A DNA stretch of 64,000 nt, taken from Kingella oralis (lineage in GTDB: Bacteria; Pseudomonadota; Gammaproteobacteria; Burkholderiales; Neisseriaceae). Made by a program: the position numbers and the translations under genes. Numbering within the stretch: the stretch's first letter is position 1; the number at the start of each line of letters is the position of its first letter. Positions 1 to 7,414 of this stretch are shown here, piece after piece. Under the pieces are notes generated by a model. The model was not told the DNA's origin, searched no databases, and saw nothing but the letters and a program-made list of their open reading frames with translations. The DNA lies in NCBI RefSeq assembly GCF_014054985.1, contig NZ_CP059569.1:186001-250000 (forward strand), written 5' to 3'.

Positions 1-256
1 CGATGTTTTGCCGCGCTTGGCGCAGTTGCGCTTCGCTCATGGCGGTTAAGTCTTGGTTGTCAATCAACACTTTGCCTGTGTCGGGGCGTTCCAACAGGTT
101 AATCAGGCGCAACAGCGTGGATTTGCCCGCGCCCGAGTAGCCCATCAGCCCAAAAATCTCGCCTTGGTTGATGTGTAGGCTGGTGGGTTCAACGGCGGTG
201 AACCAGCCTTTGTCGCGCGTTTGGTATTTTTTGGAAACGTTGTCCAGCGTAATCAT
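1..256 (-). CDS. metN: Methionine ABC transporter ATP-binding protein MetN (N-terminal part, runs off window)
   Basis: The visible 85 residues begin MITLDNVSKKYQT and contain a Walker A motif GYSGAGKST (residues 39-47) followed by LLRLINLLERPDTG, the pattern of the MetN family. MetN hydrolyses ATP at the inner membrane to drive D/L-methionine import with the permease MetI and lipoprotein MetQ, which would lie beyond the left edge. The start ATG (254-256 on the minus strand) follows a purine-rich GAAAG. A hairpin lies just upstream in the leader. The product name is fairly secure; only the first quarter of the protein is present. Confidence 0.88.
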   Translation of the reverse strand, partial: MITLDNVSKKYQTRDKGWFTAVEPTSLHINQGEIFGLMGYSGAGKSTLLRLINLLERPDTGKVLIDNQDLTAMSEAQLRQARQNI

Positions 257-277
257 GGTTGTCTTTCAGAAATCAAA

Positions 278-306
278 GCCCGTTGCACACAAACGGTACA
301 ACGGGC
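278..306 (-). promoter_or_regulatory. Terminator-like hairpin in the metN leader
   Basis: GCCCGTTG (278-285) and CAACGGGC (299-306) form a perfect 8-bp stem with a 13-nt loop. In the metN transcript it is followed by TTTGATTT and then, within about 20 nt, by the start codon. A GC-rich hairpin this close to the start could act as an attenuator or block the ribosome. No known SAM riboswitch core was seen. Confidence 0.45.
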
Positions 307-544
307 GTGGAAGGGTTTACACGTTTAGCTGTTTGCACCCGCAAGCTGTGTCAAATCGGTGTTTGGCTTATCAAATAAGGTTAAGGAATGTAACGATTAT
401 TGCGGATAGTGTCAAAGCATTTTTATTACTATGGTTTATGCAGTTTCAGGCTGCCTATTGGTATCGCTGGGATGCAATCTGAAAAGCGTTTGTAAAGTCC
501 AAGCAAATATAGCCTGCCATAATTTTCGTTATTGCGATTATAAA

Positions 545-574
545 TTGCGTCGTCTTCAAAAAAAAATATATAAT
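545..574 (+). promoter_or_regulatory. Promoter of the peroxiredoxin-glutaredoxin gene
   Basis: TTGCGT (545-550) and TATAAT (569-574) are separated by 18 nt, about 50 nt upstream of the start codon. The spacer contains a run of nine A (558-566), so slippage could change the -35/-10 distance. Confidence 0.6.
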
Positions 575-625
575 TCGCCGCGTCAATAAACCAAATTTAT
601 CAACCGAACTTTTTTGGAGTTTGAA

Positions 626-1378
626 ATGTCAGTACAAATTAAAACTGCTGCCGAACTAGAAGGCAAAAACGTACCATCAGTTGTGTTCCACACCCGCCAA
701 GACGATGCTTGGGTGGATGTTTCTACCGATGACTTGTTTAAAGGCAAAACCGTTGCCGTGTTCTCATTGCCTGGCGCGTTCACGCCCACTTGCTCCTCTA
801 CTCACTTGCCACGCTACAACGAGCTGGCTGCCGAGTTCAAAAAACGCGGCGTGGACAGCATTGTGTGCATCTCTGTAAATGATACATTTGTGATGAACGC
901 TTGGTTGGCAGACCAAGAAGCGGAAAACATCACCGTGGTGCCCGATGGCAACGGCGAGTTCACCAAAGGCATGGGCATGCTGGTGAGCAAAGAGCAATTG
1001 GGCTTTGGCGACCGCTCTTGGCGTTATTCTATGCTGGTGAAAGACGGCAAAATTGAAAAAATGTTTATTGAGCCCGTTAAAGACGGCGACCCGTTTGAAG
1101 TGTCCGATGCCGACACCATGCTGAAATACATTGACCCCAAATGGGAACCACACGAGTCTGTTTCCATTATTACCAAACCCGGTTGCCCATTCTGCGCCAA
1201 AGCCAAAGCCTTGCTGAAAGAAAAAGGCTATGCGTTTGAAGAAATCGTGTTGGGGCGTGATGCTTCCATCACTTCCGTGCGCGCGATTACCGGCAAAGCG
1301 ACTGCGCCACAAGTGTTTATCGGCGGTAAATACATCGGCGGCAGCGACGATTTGGAAGCCTACTTCGCTAAAAAATAA
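626..1378 (+). CDS. Hybrid peroxiredoxin-glutaredoxin (Prx5-Grx)
   Basis: A 250-residue two-domain thiol peroxidase. Residues 1-170 are a Prx5-type peroxiredoxin with the peroxidatic cysteine C56 in PGAFTPTC; residues 175-250 are a glutaredoxin with a C187-P-F-C190 redox pair. Such hybrids reduce H2O2 and organic peroxides using glutathione in the cytosol, and are typical of Neisseria and Haemophilus. The ATG at 626 is chosen because GGAG (616-619) precedes it at proper spacing; a TTG at 614 is in frame but has no ribosome site. It is monocistronic, with its own promoter and a strong terminator. Confidence 0.93.
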   Translation: MSVQIKTAAELEGKNVPSVVFHTRQDDAWVDVSTDDLFKGKTVAVFSLPGAFTPTCSSTHLPRYNELAAEFKKRGVDSIVCISVNDTFVMNAWLADQEAENITVVPDGNGEFTKGMGMLVSKEQLGFGDRSWRYSMLVKDGKIEKMFIEPVKDGDPFEVSDADTMLKYIDPKWEPHESVSIITKPGCPFCAKAKALLKEKGYAFEEIVLGRDASITSVRAITGKATAPQVFIGGKYIGGSDDLEAYFAKK

Positions 1379-1404
1379 TCCGGTTTTTCTGGAATAACCT
1401 TCAA

Positions 1405-1441
1405 GCGGCACGACAGTTTTCTCCTCCTTTTCTGGCGTGCC
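1405..1441. repeat. Imperfect inverted repeat after the peroxiredoxin gene
   Basis: GGCACGACAG pairs with CTGGCGTGCC (one mismatch) around a pyrimidine-rich loop. It has no T-run, and precedes the true terminator. It may stabilise the 3' end or be part of a small RNA; nothing more can be said. Confidence 0.35.
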
Positions 1442-1464
1442 CCCCGAATAGCTCTCTCCGTTAG

Positions 1465-1521
1465 GTTGTTCGGGCAGCTTAAATCTTATGGCAAGAGTTA
1501 AGCTGCCCGAGCAACTTTTTT
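1465..1521 (+). terminator. Strong intrinsic terminator of the peroxiredoxin gene
   Basis: An 18-bp stem (1465-1482 with 1498-1515, one G-U pair) with a 15-nt loop is followed by TTTTTT. It is not DUS-based, unlike most terminators here. Confidence 0.88.
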
Positions 1522-1527
1522 GTATTG

Positions 1528-1568
1528 AGGCAGCCTGAAAATGGTTTCATTCCGTTTTCAGGCTGCCT
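1528..1568. terminator. Inverted DUS pair upstream of dtd
   Basis: AGGCAGCCTGAAA (1528-1540) and its complement (1556-1568) form a hairpin. It doubles as two DNA uptake sequences and a possible backup terminator. Confidence 0.6.
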
Positions 1569-1621
1569 CACACTCTTCGTTATAATAGGCAGCCTGAAAA
1601 ACCATTCTAACGAGCCATCCC

Positions 1622-2059
1622 ATGATTGCCCTAATCCAAAGAGTTACTCAAGCCCGCGTTGCCATAGCGGGCGAAACCGTTGGCGAAATCAACCACGGCT
1701 TGCTGGTGTTGCTGGGCATCCAGCACGGCGACACGCCAGCCGTCGCCGATAAGCTGCTGCACAAAGTGTTGTCTTACCGCGTGTTTGCCGACGAGGCGCA
1801 GCGCATGAATTTAAACGTGCAGCAGGCGGGCGGGCAGCTTTTGATTGTGTCGCAGTTCACGCTTGCCGCGTACACGCAAAAAGGTTTACGCCCCGATTTT
1901 GCGGGCGCAGCCAAGCCTGATGTGGCGCGCGAATTGTATGACTATTTTTGCGCCCAATCCGCCGCGCGCATCGCCACGCAAACGGGCGAATTTGCGGCGG
2001 ACATGCAGGTGTCGCTGGTGAACGACGGGCCGGTTACGTTTTGGCTGCAAGTATCGTAA
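1622..2059 (+). CDS. dtd: D-aminoacyl-tRNA deacylase
   Basis: The 145-residue protein matches the DTD family along its full length: it starts MIALIQRVTQARVAI, has the SQFTL motif (77-81) and ends with the NDGPVTFWLQ motif (from residue 134). These two motifs line the active site at the dimer interface. DTD removes D-amino acids (and glycine from tRNA-Ala) mischarged on tRNA, a cytosolic proofreading step. A TATAAT -10 element lies at 1581-1586. The gene stands alone, followed by an inverted DUS pair. Confidence 0.95.
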   Translation: MIALIQRVTQARVAIAGETVGEINHGLLVLLGIQHGDTPAVADKLLHKVLSYRVFADEAQRMNLNVQQAGGQLLIVSQFTLAAYTQKGLRPDFAGAAKPDVARELYDYFCAQSAARIATQTGEFAADMQVSLVNDGPVTFWLQVS

Positions 2060-2077
2060 ACCGATTGGACTGGCTTG

Positions 2078-2124
2078 TTTCAGGCTGCCTTGGGTGCTAT
2101 CGCTATCCCAGAGGCAGCCTGAAA
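2078..2124. terminator. Inverted DUS pair after dtd
   Basis: TTTCAGGCTGCCT (2078-2090) and AGGCAGCCTGAAA (2112-2124) make a 13-bp stem 18 nt after the dtd stop. A second, slightly degenerate pair lies at about 2188-2220. Confidence 0.6.
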
Positions 2125-2321
2125 CGTTTGGCACAAGCCTAACTTGCTTACGCTTATCGTTGCCGCCACGGCATAAAATGGTTTTTCAGGCTGCCCTAAT
2201 CCCCCAGAGGCAGCCTGAAACCCCGCTGTAACCATCCTTCAAAAACGCCGTTAAAAGCAAAAAACCACGCGGTAAACACGGTATAATCGTCATTTTCCCA
2301 AAGCAAAACAAGGAATTCATT

Positions 2322-3797
2322 ATGTCAGCCATCAAACGTGATTTAACGCGCATCCGCCACAACACCAAAATCGTGGCAACGCTGGGGCCGGGCAGCAACA
2401 ACGTGGATTTGTTGCGCGATATGATCAGCATCGGCGGCGTGCATGTGGTGCGTTTTAATTTCAGCCACGGCACGCCCGAGTTTCACGAAGAAAATGCCCG
2501 CATCGTGCGCGAAGCGGCGCGGCAAGCCGGCTTGGAAGTGGCGATTATGGCGGATTTGCAAGGGCCTAAAATCCGCGTGTCCAAAATCGCCGGCGGCAGC
2601 ATCCAAGTGGAAGCGGGCGAAAAACTGCTGTTTGATGCTGCGCTGGAAGGCGAGGGCACACGCGAGCGCGTGGGGCTGGATTACCGCGAATTGCCCAACG
2701 ATGTGCAAACGGGCGATGTGCTGCTGCTGGACGACGGCTTACTCACCGTTACCGTGGAAAAAGTGGCGGGCAGCGAAATCCACACCGTGTGCAACAACAG
2801 CCACACGCTCAAATCCAACAAAGGCATCAACAAGCAAGGCGGCGGCTTGTCGGCCGGCGCGTTCACCGAAAAAGATTTCCGCGATTTGAAAACGGCGGTG
2901 AAAATCGGCTGCGACTATTTGGCGGTGAGCTTTGTGAAAAACGCCGAAGACATGCACATCGCCCGCCGCGCCGTTGCCGAAGAGTGCGAAAAACTGGGCT
3001 TGCCGATTCAACCGGGCTTGGTATCCAAAATTGAACGCATTGAAGCGATTGAAAATTTGGACGAAATTATTGAAGCATCCGACGGCATTATGGTGGCGCG
3101 CGGCGATTTGGCGGTGGAAGTGGGCAATGCCGCCGTGCCTGCGCTGCAAAAACGCATGATTAAGCGCGCGCGCGAACTGCGCCGTTTCAGCATCACCGCC
3201 ACGCAAATGATGGAATCCATGATTACCAACCCCGTGCCCACCCGCGCCGAAGTGAGCGACGTGGCGAACGCGGTGTTGGACGGCACCGACGCGGTGATGT
3301 GTTCCGCCGAAACGGCAGTAGGCGCGTATCCGTTTGAAACCGTGCGCCAGATGTCGCTGATTTGCGCGGCGGCGGAAAAAGAACAGGATACGCTGGTGGG
3401 CGTGGACGAACACGCGGTGAGCCATTCGGGTGAAATCACCCATGCGGTGGCCAGTGCGGCGGTGCACGTTGCCAAACAAGTGCGCGCCAAGGCGATTGTG
3501 GCGCTCACCGAGAGCGGTTCGTCGGCGTTTCATGTGAGCCGCTACGGCATTTTGATTCCGATTTACGCGCTCACGCCCAGCGAAAAAGCGCAACGCCGCA
3601 TGGCGATGTATCGCGGCGTGCGCCCGCTCAAACTGACCACCAGCAAAGACCACGAAACCGCGTTCACCGAGGTGGAAGCTTTGCTGCGCGAGCGCGGCGT
3701 GTTCCAAGCGGGCGAGCAATATGTGATTACCAGCGGGCGGCGCATGCGCGAAACCGGCAGCACCAATTCGCTGGAAGTGCGGACGGTGCGCGAATAA
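2322..3797 (+). CDS. pyk: Pyruvate kinase
   Basis: A 491-residue pyruvate kinase of usual length. It has RFNFSHG (44-50), the SKIERIEAIENLDEI segment and the MVARGDLAVEVG metal/phosphate-binding region, then the ATQMMESM and DGTDAVMCSAETA motifs of the barrel and the C-terminal allosteric domain. It converts phosphoenolpyruvate and ADP to pyruvate and ATP in the last step of glycolysis. The ATG at 2322 has AAGGA about 10 nt upstream; TATAAT at 2282-2287 is a likely -10. It is monocistronic. Confidence 0.96.
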   Translation: MSAIKRDLTRIRHNTKIVATLGPGSNNVDLLRDMISIGGVHVVRFNFSHGTPEFHEENARIVREAARQAGLEVAIMADLQGPKIRVSKIAGGSIQVEAGEKLLFDAALEGEGTRERVGLDYRELPNDVQTGDVLLLDDGLLTVTVEKVAGSEIHTVCNNSHTLKSNKGINKQGGGLSAGAFTEKDFRDLKTAVKIGCDYLAVSFVKNAEDMHIARRAVAEECEKLGLPIQPGLVSKIERIEAIENLDEIIEASDGIMVARGDLAVEVGNAAVPALQKRMIKRARELRRFSITATQMMESMITNPVPTRAEVSDVANAVLDGTDAVMCSAETAVGAYPFETVRQMSLICAAAEKEQDTLVGVDEHAVSHSGEITHAVASAAVHVAKQVRAKAIVALTESGSSAFHVSRYGILIPIYALTPSEKAQRRMAMYRGVRPLKLTTSKDHETAFTEVEALLRERGVFQAGEQYVITSGRRMRETGSTNSLEVRTVRE

Positions 3798-3805
3798 AGG
3801 CAAAG

Positions 3806-3840
3806 ACAGCCTGAAAACGGGCATTCGTTTTCAGGCTGCC
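3806..3840 (+). terminator. DUS-type terminator of pyk
   Basis: CAGCCTGAAAACG and its complement CGTTTTCAGGCTG form a stem with a short loop 10 nt after the pyk stop. Confidence 0.65.
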
Positions 3841-3933
3841 GCATCTGTTTGAATTTTTGAATTGAATAGGTCTCTTTATAAACCCGATTTCAGGCAGCCT
3901 GAAAACACACAAACCTTTATATCGGAAATCCCC

Positions 3934-4662
3934 ATGAATAAAACAGTCTTAATCACAGGCTCCAACCGCGGCATCGGCAAAGCTGTCGCCCTAGCCCTTG
4001 CCCAAGACGGCTACGACATCGCCGTACACTGCCGCAGCCGCCGCGATGAAGCCGAAGCCGTTGCCGCGCAAATCCGCGAGATGGGCAGGCAGGCGCGCGT
4101 GTTGCAGTTTGACGTGTCCGACCGCGCCGCCTGCCGCGAGGTACTGATCGCCGATGTGGAGGCAAACGGCGCGTATTACGGCGTGGTGCTGAACGCGGGG
4201 CTGACGCGCGACAATGCCTTTCCCGCGGTTTCAGACGACGATTGGGACAGCGTGCTGCGCACCAATCTCGACGGTTTTTACAACGTGCTGCACCCCGTCA
4301 TCATGCCGATGATACGCCGCCGCCAAGACGGGCGCATCGTGTGCATGGCTTCCGTGTCGGGCATCACGGGCAACCGCGGGCAGGTGAATTACAGCGCTTC
4401 CAAAGCGGGCATCATCGGCGCGGCGAAGGCGTTGGCGGTGGAGCTGGCGAAGCGCAAAATCACGGTGAACTGCGTTGCACCGGGGCTGATTGATACGGAA
4501 ATCGTGGATGAAAACGTACCCGTGGGGGAAATTCTGAAAGCCGTGCCTGCCGCGCGGATGGGCACGCCCGAAGAAGTGGCGCACGCGGTGCGCTTTCTGA
4601 TGGACGAAAAGGCGGCGTATATCACGCGCCAAGTGATTGCGGTAAACGGAGGTTTGTGCTGA
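3934..4662 (+). CDS. 3-oxoacyl-ACP reductase (FabG family) of the polyene pigment cluster (ApeQ-like)
   Basis: A 242-residue short-chain dehydrogenase: NAD(P)-binding TGSNRGIG (8-15), LNAG (86-89) and the catalytic S140, Y153, K157 (YSASK). It should reduce the beta-keto group on the ACP-bound growing chain. It is not the housekeeping fabG by context: it overlaps the next ketosynthase gene (TGATG junction), an arrangement typical of aryl polyene clusters (ketoreductase ApeQ next to ketosynthase ApeR). The start at 3934 is chosen because homology begins at MNKTVLITG; an upstream in-frame ATG would translate a DUS. Function in polyene synthesis is inferred from neighbours. Confidence 0.88.
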   Translation: MNKTVLITGSNRGIGKAVALALAQDGYDIAVHCRSRRDEAEAVAAQIREMGRQARVLQFDVSDRAACREVLIADVEANGAYYGVVLNAGLTRDNAFPAVSDDDWDSVLRTNLDGFYNVLHPVIMPMIRRRQDGRIVCMASVSGITGNRGQVNYSASKAGIIGAAKALAVELAKRKITVNCVAPGLIDTEIVDENVPVGEILKAVPAARMGTPEEVAHAVRFLMDEKAAYITRQVIAVNGGLC

Positions 4663-5894
4663 TGGAAACCAAGCGTGTTGTGATTACCGGCATCGGCGGC
4701 ATTACCGCCTTCGGGCGCGACTGGGCGGGCATTCAGGCTGCCTTTAAAGCCGGAAAAAACGCCGTGAAACAGATGGATTGGCACGGGCGGTTTCCCGAAT
4801 TGGAAACCCAGCTTGGCGCGCCGCTGCCCGATTACGTCCCGCCCGCGCATTGGACGCGCAAGCAGCTCCGCAGCATGGGGCGCGTGTCGCAGCTTTGCGT
4901 GGATGCGGCGGAGCAGGCTTTGCAGGATGCCGGCCTGCTCGGCGACGAAACGATTAAAAACGGCAAAATGGGCGTGGCATGCGGCTCGTCGGTCGGCAGC
5001 ACCAAAGACATCGGCGATATGGGCGAGCTGCTGCTCATGGGCACGTCGCGCAATTTCAACGCCAACACTTATGTGCGCATGATGCCGCACACCACCGCCG
5101 CCAACATCGGCATTTTTTTCGGACTGACGGGGCGGATTATCCCCACGTCCAGCGCGTGTTCATCAGGCAGCCAAGCCATCGGCTACGCCTACGAAGCCAT
5201 CAAATACGGGCTGATTGACACCATGCTGGCAGGCGGCGGCGAAGAGTTCTGCCCTTCGGAAGTGTATGTGTTTGATTCGCTCTACGCCGCAAGCCGCCGC
5301 AACGGCGAACCCGAACGCACGCCGCGCCCGTATGATGCCGCCCGCGACGGCTTGGTCATCGGCGAAGGCGCGGGCATGCTGGTGTTGGAATCGCTGGAAC
5401 ACGCGAGGGCGCGAGGTGCCAAAATCTACGCCGAAATCATCGGCTACGGCGCAAACAGCGATGGCAGCCACGTTACCCAGCCGCAAAAAGACACCATGCA
5501 AAAATGCATGGAACTCGCCCTCAAAGACGCAGGTATCCGCCCCGAACAGGTGGGCTATGTGAGCGGGCACGGCACCGCCACCGAAAAAGGCGACATCGCC
5601 GAAACCCTCGCCACCGAAGCTGTGTTCGGCTTTGTGCCGATGAGTTCGCAGAAAAGCTATTTCGGACACACGCTGGGCGCATGCGGCGCGCTGGAAGCGT
5701 GGTTTGCCGTTGAAATGATGAACGGCGGCTGGTTTGCGCCCACCGTCAATTTGGACGACATCGACCCGCGCTGCGGCAAAGTCGATTACATCACCGGCGA
5801 TGGGCGGAAAATAGAAACGGACTATGTGGTCAGCAACAATTTTGCTTTCGGCGGCGTGAATACCTCGCTGGTGTTGAAACGCTGGCGTGGGTAA
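4662..5894 (+). CDS. Beta-ketoacyl-ACP synthase (FabF/KAS II-like) of the pigment cluster (ApeR-like)
   Basis: A 410-residue thiolase-fold condensing enzyme with a complete triad: C166 in TSSACSSGSQ, H303 in SGHGTATEKGD, and K331/H336 in KSYFGHTLGA. It performs decarboxylative condensation of malonyl-ACP with the acyl chain. The ATG at 4662 overlaps the stop of the reductase and has GGAGG (4648-4652) at 9-nt spacing; a GTG at 4656 is too close to that site. Reductase and synthase are therefore co-translated. It resembles the last ketosynthase of aryl polyene clusters. Which elongation steps it catalyses cannot be told from sequence. Confidence 0.88.
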   Translation: METKRVVITGIGGITAFGRDWAGIQAAFKAGKNAVKQMDWHGRFPELETQLGAPLPDYVPPAHWTRKQLRSMGRVSQLCVDAAEQALQDAGLLGDETIKNGKMGVACGSSVGSTKDIGDMGELLLMGTSRNFNANTYVRMMPHTTAANIGIFFGLTGRIIPTSSACSSGSQAIGYAYEAIKYGLIDTMLAGGGEEFCPSEVYVFDSLYAASRRNGEPERTPRPYDAARDGLVIGEGAGMLVLESLEHARARGAKIYAEIIGYGANSDGSHVTQPQKDTMQKCMELALKDAGIRPEQVGYVSGHGTATEKGDIAETLATEAVFGFVPMSSQKSYFGHTLGACGALEAWFAVEMMNGGWFAPTVNLDDIDPRCGKVDYITGDGRKIETDYVVSNNFAFGGVNTSLVLKRWRG

Positions 5895-5901
5895 ACAGCA
5901 G

Positions 5902-5935
5902 TCGGCAGCCTGAAAACTGATTTTCAGGCTGCCGA
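5902..5935. terminator. Bidirectional DUS terminator between convergent genes
   Basis: A perfect 15-bp stem (5902-5916 with 5921-5935) with a 4-nt loop lies between the ketosynthase (plus) and the phosphopantetheinyl transferase (minus). It contains DUS cores on both strands. Confidence 0.8.
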
Positions 5936-5942
5936 TTGGTTT

Positions 5943-6539
5943 TCAGGCTGCTTTAAAAGCGGGTTCGCACTCCGCCAAGCGAAAACGCACCGCCGCGCCC
6001 GCCCCGCGCCAAACACACGCCAAAACCATATTGCCCGCCAACACGCGCTCCACGCCCTGCCAGCCGGTTTGCCCGTCCACGCGCCAGCCCGCTTTTGCGC
6101 CGCCGACGATGTCATAGCCCACGCGCCGCATATCCGCGGGAAAATCCAAGCCCGCCGCTTTAATCAAGGCTTCTTTGCTGCACCATAAGCGGTAAAACGT
6201 TTCAGGCTGCCAACTGCATCCGCGCAAATACGCGCGTTCCTCCCCGCTGCACACCCATTCGCCCAACGCGGCGAAATCGCGCGGTTTCATCACTTCCATA
6301 TCCACGCCCGCCGCAATCGGCGCATCGGCGCACAACACCGCCGCGTTGCCCGCGCTGTGGCTCAGCGACACCACGGGCAAAGCCGCCCGCTGCTTTAACG
6401 CGCGGCTGACCCGCCAGTCCAACCGCGTTTCCAGTTGCGGCGATTGCGCCACGCGGCGGGCATCTTCTGGGCTTAACAAGGTGCGCTCGTATTCATGCGC
6501 GATGGCGCGCGTGCCCACCAAACAAATCAAATCGGTCAT
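5943..6539 (-). CDS. 4'-phosphopantetheinyl transferase (Sfp/AcpT type)
   Basis: The 198-residue protein carries the family signatures SLSHS (58-62), GVDMEVM with Mg-binding D80 and E82, and WCSKEALIKAAG (W119 to G130, including K122-E123). It transfers the phosphopantetheine arm from CoA to a serine of carrier proteins, here most likely the ACP at 19.7 kb. It is transcribed opposite to the biosynthetic genes, downstream of a lipoprotein gene. Its ATG is preceded directly by the U-tract of a terminator with no visible Shine-Dalgarno site, so expression may be low or leaderless. Confidence 0.9.
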   Translation of the reverse strand: MTDLICLVGTRAIAHEYERTLLSPEDARRVAQSPQLETRLDWRVSRALKQRAALPVVSLSHSAGNAAVLCADAPIAAGVDMEVMKPRDFAALGEWVCSGEERAYLRGCSWQPETFYRLWCSKEALIKAAGLDFPADMRRVGYDIVGGAKAGWRVDGQTGWQGVERVLAGNMVLACVWRGAGAAVRFRLAECEPAFKAA

Positions 6540-6544
6540 ATTAA

Positions 6545-6567
6545 AAAACCACCGCCAAGCGGTGGTT
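6545..6567 (-). terminator. Intrinsic terminator between the lipoprotein and PPTase genes
   Basis: AACCACCGC and GCGGTGGTT form a 9-bp stem with a 3-nt loop. On the minus strand the hairpin is followed by TTTTTTAAT and then the PPTase ATG. It would end the lipoprotein transcript or attenuate PPTase expression. Confidence 0.75.
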
Positions 6568-6579
6568 GCATGAAAGCAA

Positions 6580-7113
6580 TCAGTGATAGCTGCCTTTTAG
6601 CACGACATAGCTGTGGAAAGTGCCCACGTGGCATTCGTATTCGTTGCCGCCTTTGACCTGGCGGTCGTAAAAGCTCACCAAGCGGATGGCGCGTTTGTTG
6701 CGGCGTTGCGCGGTGGATTGGAAGCGTTTGACCGCGTTGAGGAACGCGCGTTGGCAGGTTTCGTCCGTTGATTTGCCTGTGGCGTTGGCGCTTTGGCGCG
6801 ACACGTTGGTTGAGCTGCCCGTGCTGCCGTAGGACACGCGGATGGACGGGTCTAACACTTCGCGCGCTTCGGCAGAATTGAGCACGGCAGAGGCTTTGCA
6901 CATATAGGCATCGTTTTTGCCTTTGCCCGCAACCGAGCCGATGCTGCGGCAGATGGTTCCGCTGGCGGGTTGGGCGGCAGCGCGGTGCTCAACTTGCGGG
7001 GCAGGGCGGCTGGTTTCATGCTCCGCCGCTGCGGCAGGCTCGCCTTTGGATGCGCAAGCAGACAGGGCTACGGCGGCAGACAACAGCAAAACTCGGGAAA
7101 TACGGACAGTCAT
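6580..7113 (-). CDS. Predicted lipoprotein of unknown function in the pigment cluster
   Basis: A 177-residue protein with a signal peptide ending in the lipobox LSAC (C20), so probably an outer-membrane or periplasmic lipoprotein. A low-complexity Ala/Glu/Pro linker follows (21-50), then a globular part with four further cysteines and the pattern QRAFLNAVKRFQ..AQRRNKRAIRLVSFYD. I do not recognise the family with certainty. It shares the minus strand with the PPTase but is separated from it by a terminator. Its place inside the cluster suggests a role in the envelope, perhaps pigment placement; this is inference. Confidence 0.8.
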   Translation of the reverse strand: MTVRISRVLLLSAAVALSACASKGEPAAAAEHETSRPAPQVEHRAAAQPASGTICRSIGSVAGKGKNDAYMCKASAVLNSAEAREVLDPSIRVSYGSTGSSTNVSRQSANATGKSTDETCQRAFLNAVKRFQSTAQRRNKRAIRLVSFYDRQVKGGNEYECHVGTFHSYVVLKGSYH

Positions 7114-7414
7114 AAGCGTCTCCTAAAACAGGGTTGAATGTTAAGGTTGGTAAACGGGGCAATTTTAACGTATCCGTTTGTATTTGTATATCAATTCGTT
7201 TTTTTGAGCGCGTTGGGTTTGCCTTTCTTTGCAAAAATTTCTACAATGTTTGCATCTTGCTGCTTTTTAAACGGAAATCTTTTTATAGATTAAATGGATA
7301 GCGTGTATATCTTGCCAAATGCCGCTTGCGCCGCGATGCACCGCCCAAACCGTTTGCCACGAGAGGCAGCCTGAAACCATTCTCGTCCAACCCGTTTACT
7401 TCTTCCCGCTTCTC
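7114..7414. other. Divergent promoter region of the main pigment operon
   Basis: This 301-bp AT-richer stretch lies between the lipoprotein gene (minus) and the ligase gene (plus). It holds the plus-strand promoter at 7219-7247 and one DUS at about 7365-7377. The leader from promoter to the chosen start is about 160 nt. No other gene is seen. Confidence 0.6.
7219..7247 (+). promoter_or_regulatory. Promoter of the main pigment operon
   Basis: TTGCCT (7219-7224) and TACAAT (7242-7247) are separated by 17 nt, in an AT-rich intergenic region upstream of the ligase-dehydratase gene. Confidence 0.55.

Larger units (their letters stand above)
257..625. other. Intergenic region between metN and the peroxiredoxin gene
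   Basis: This 369-bp divergent region holds the metN leader hairpin (278-306) and the peroxiredoxin promoter (545-574). A short open frame on the plus strand (from about 168) overlaps metN and has no convincing ribosome site or family resemblance. I see no other gene. Confidence 0.7.

Noticed and set aside
257..360. SAM riboswitch in the metN leader
   Set aside because: No S-box core sequence or four-way junction could be drawn; only a hairpin is supported.
168..482. Plus-strand open frame over metN and its leader
   Set aside because: It overlaps a clear gene and regulatory region; no family resemblance.
2739..3824. Long antisense open frame of 361 codons opposite pyk
   Set aside because: It mirrors codon bias of pyk (His/Ala/Arg-rich product), has no ribosome site and no known family. 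The same holds for long frames opposite the ligase (7523-8539), glycosyltransferase region (10065-11030) and alaS (33599-34927).
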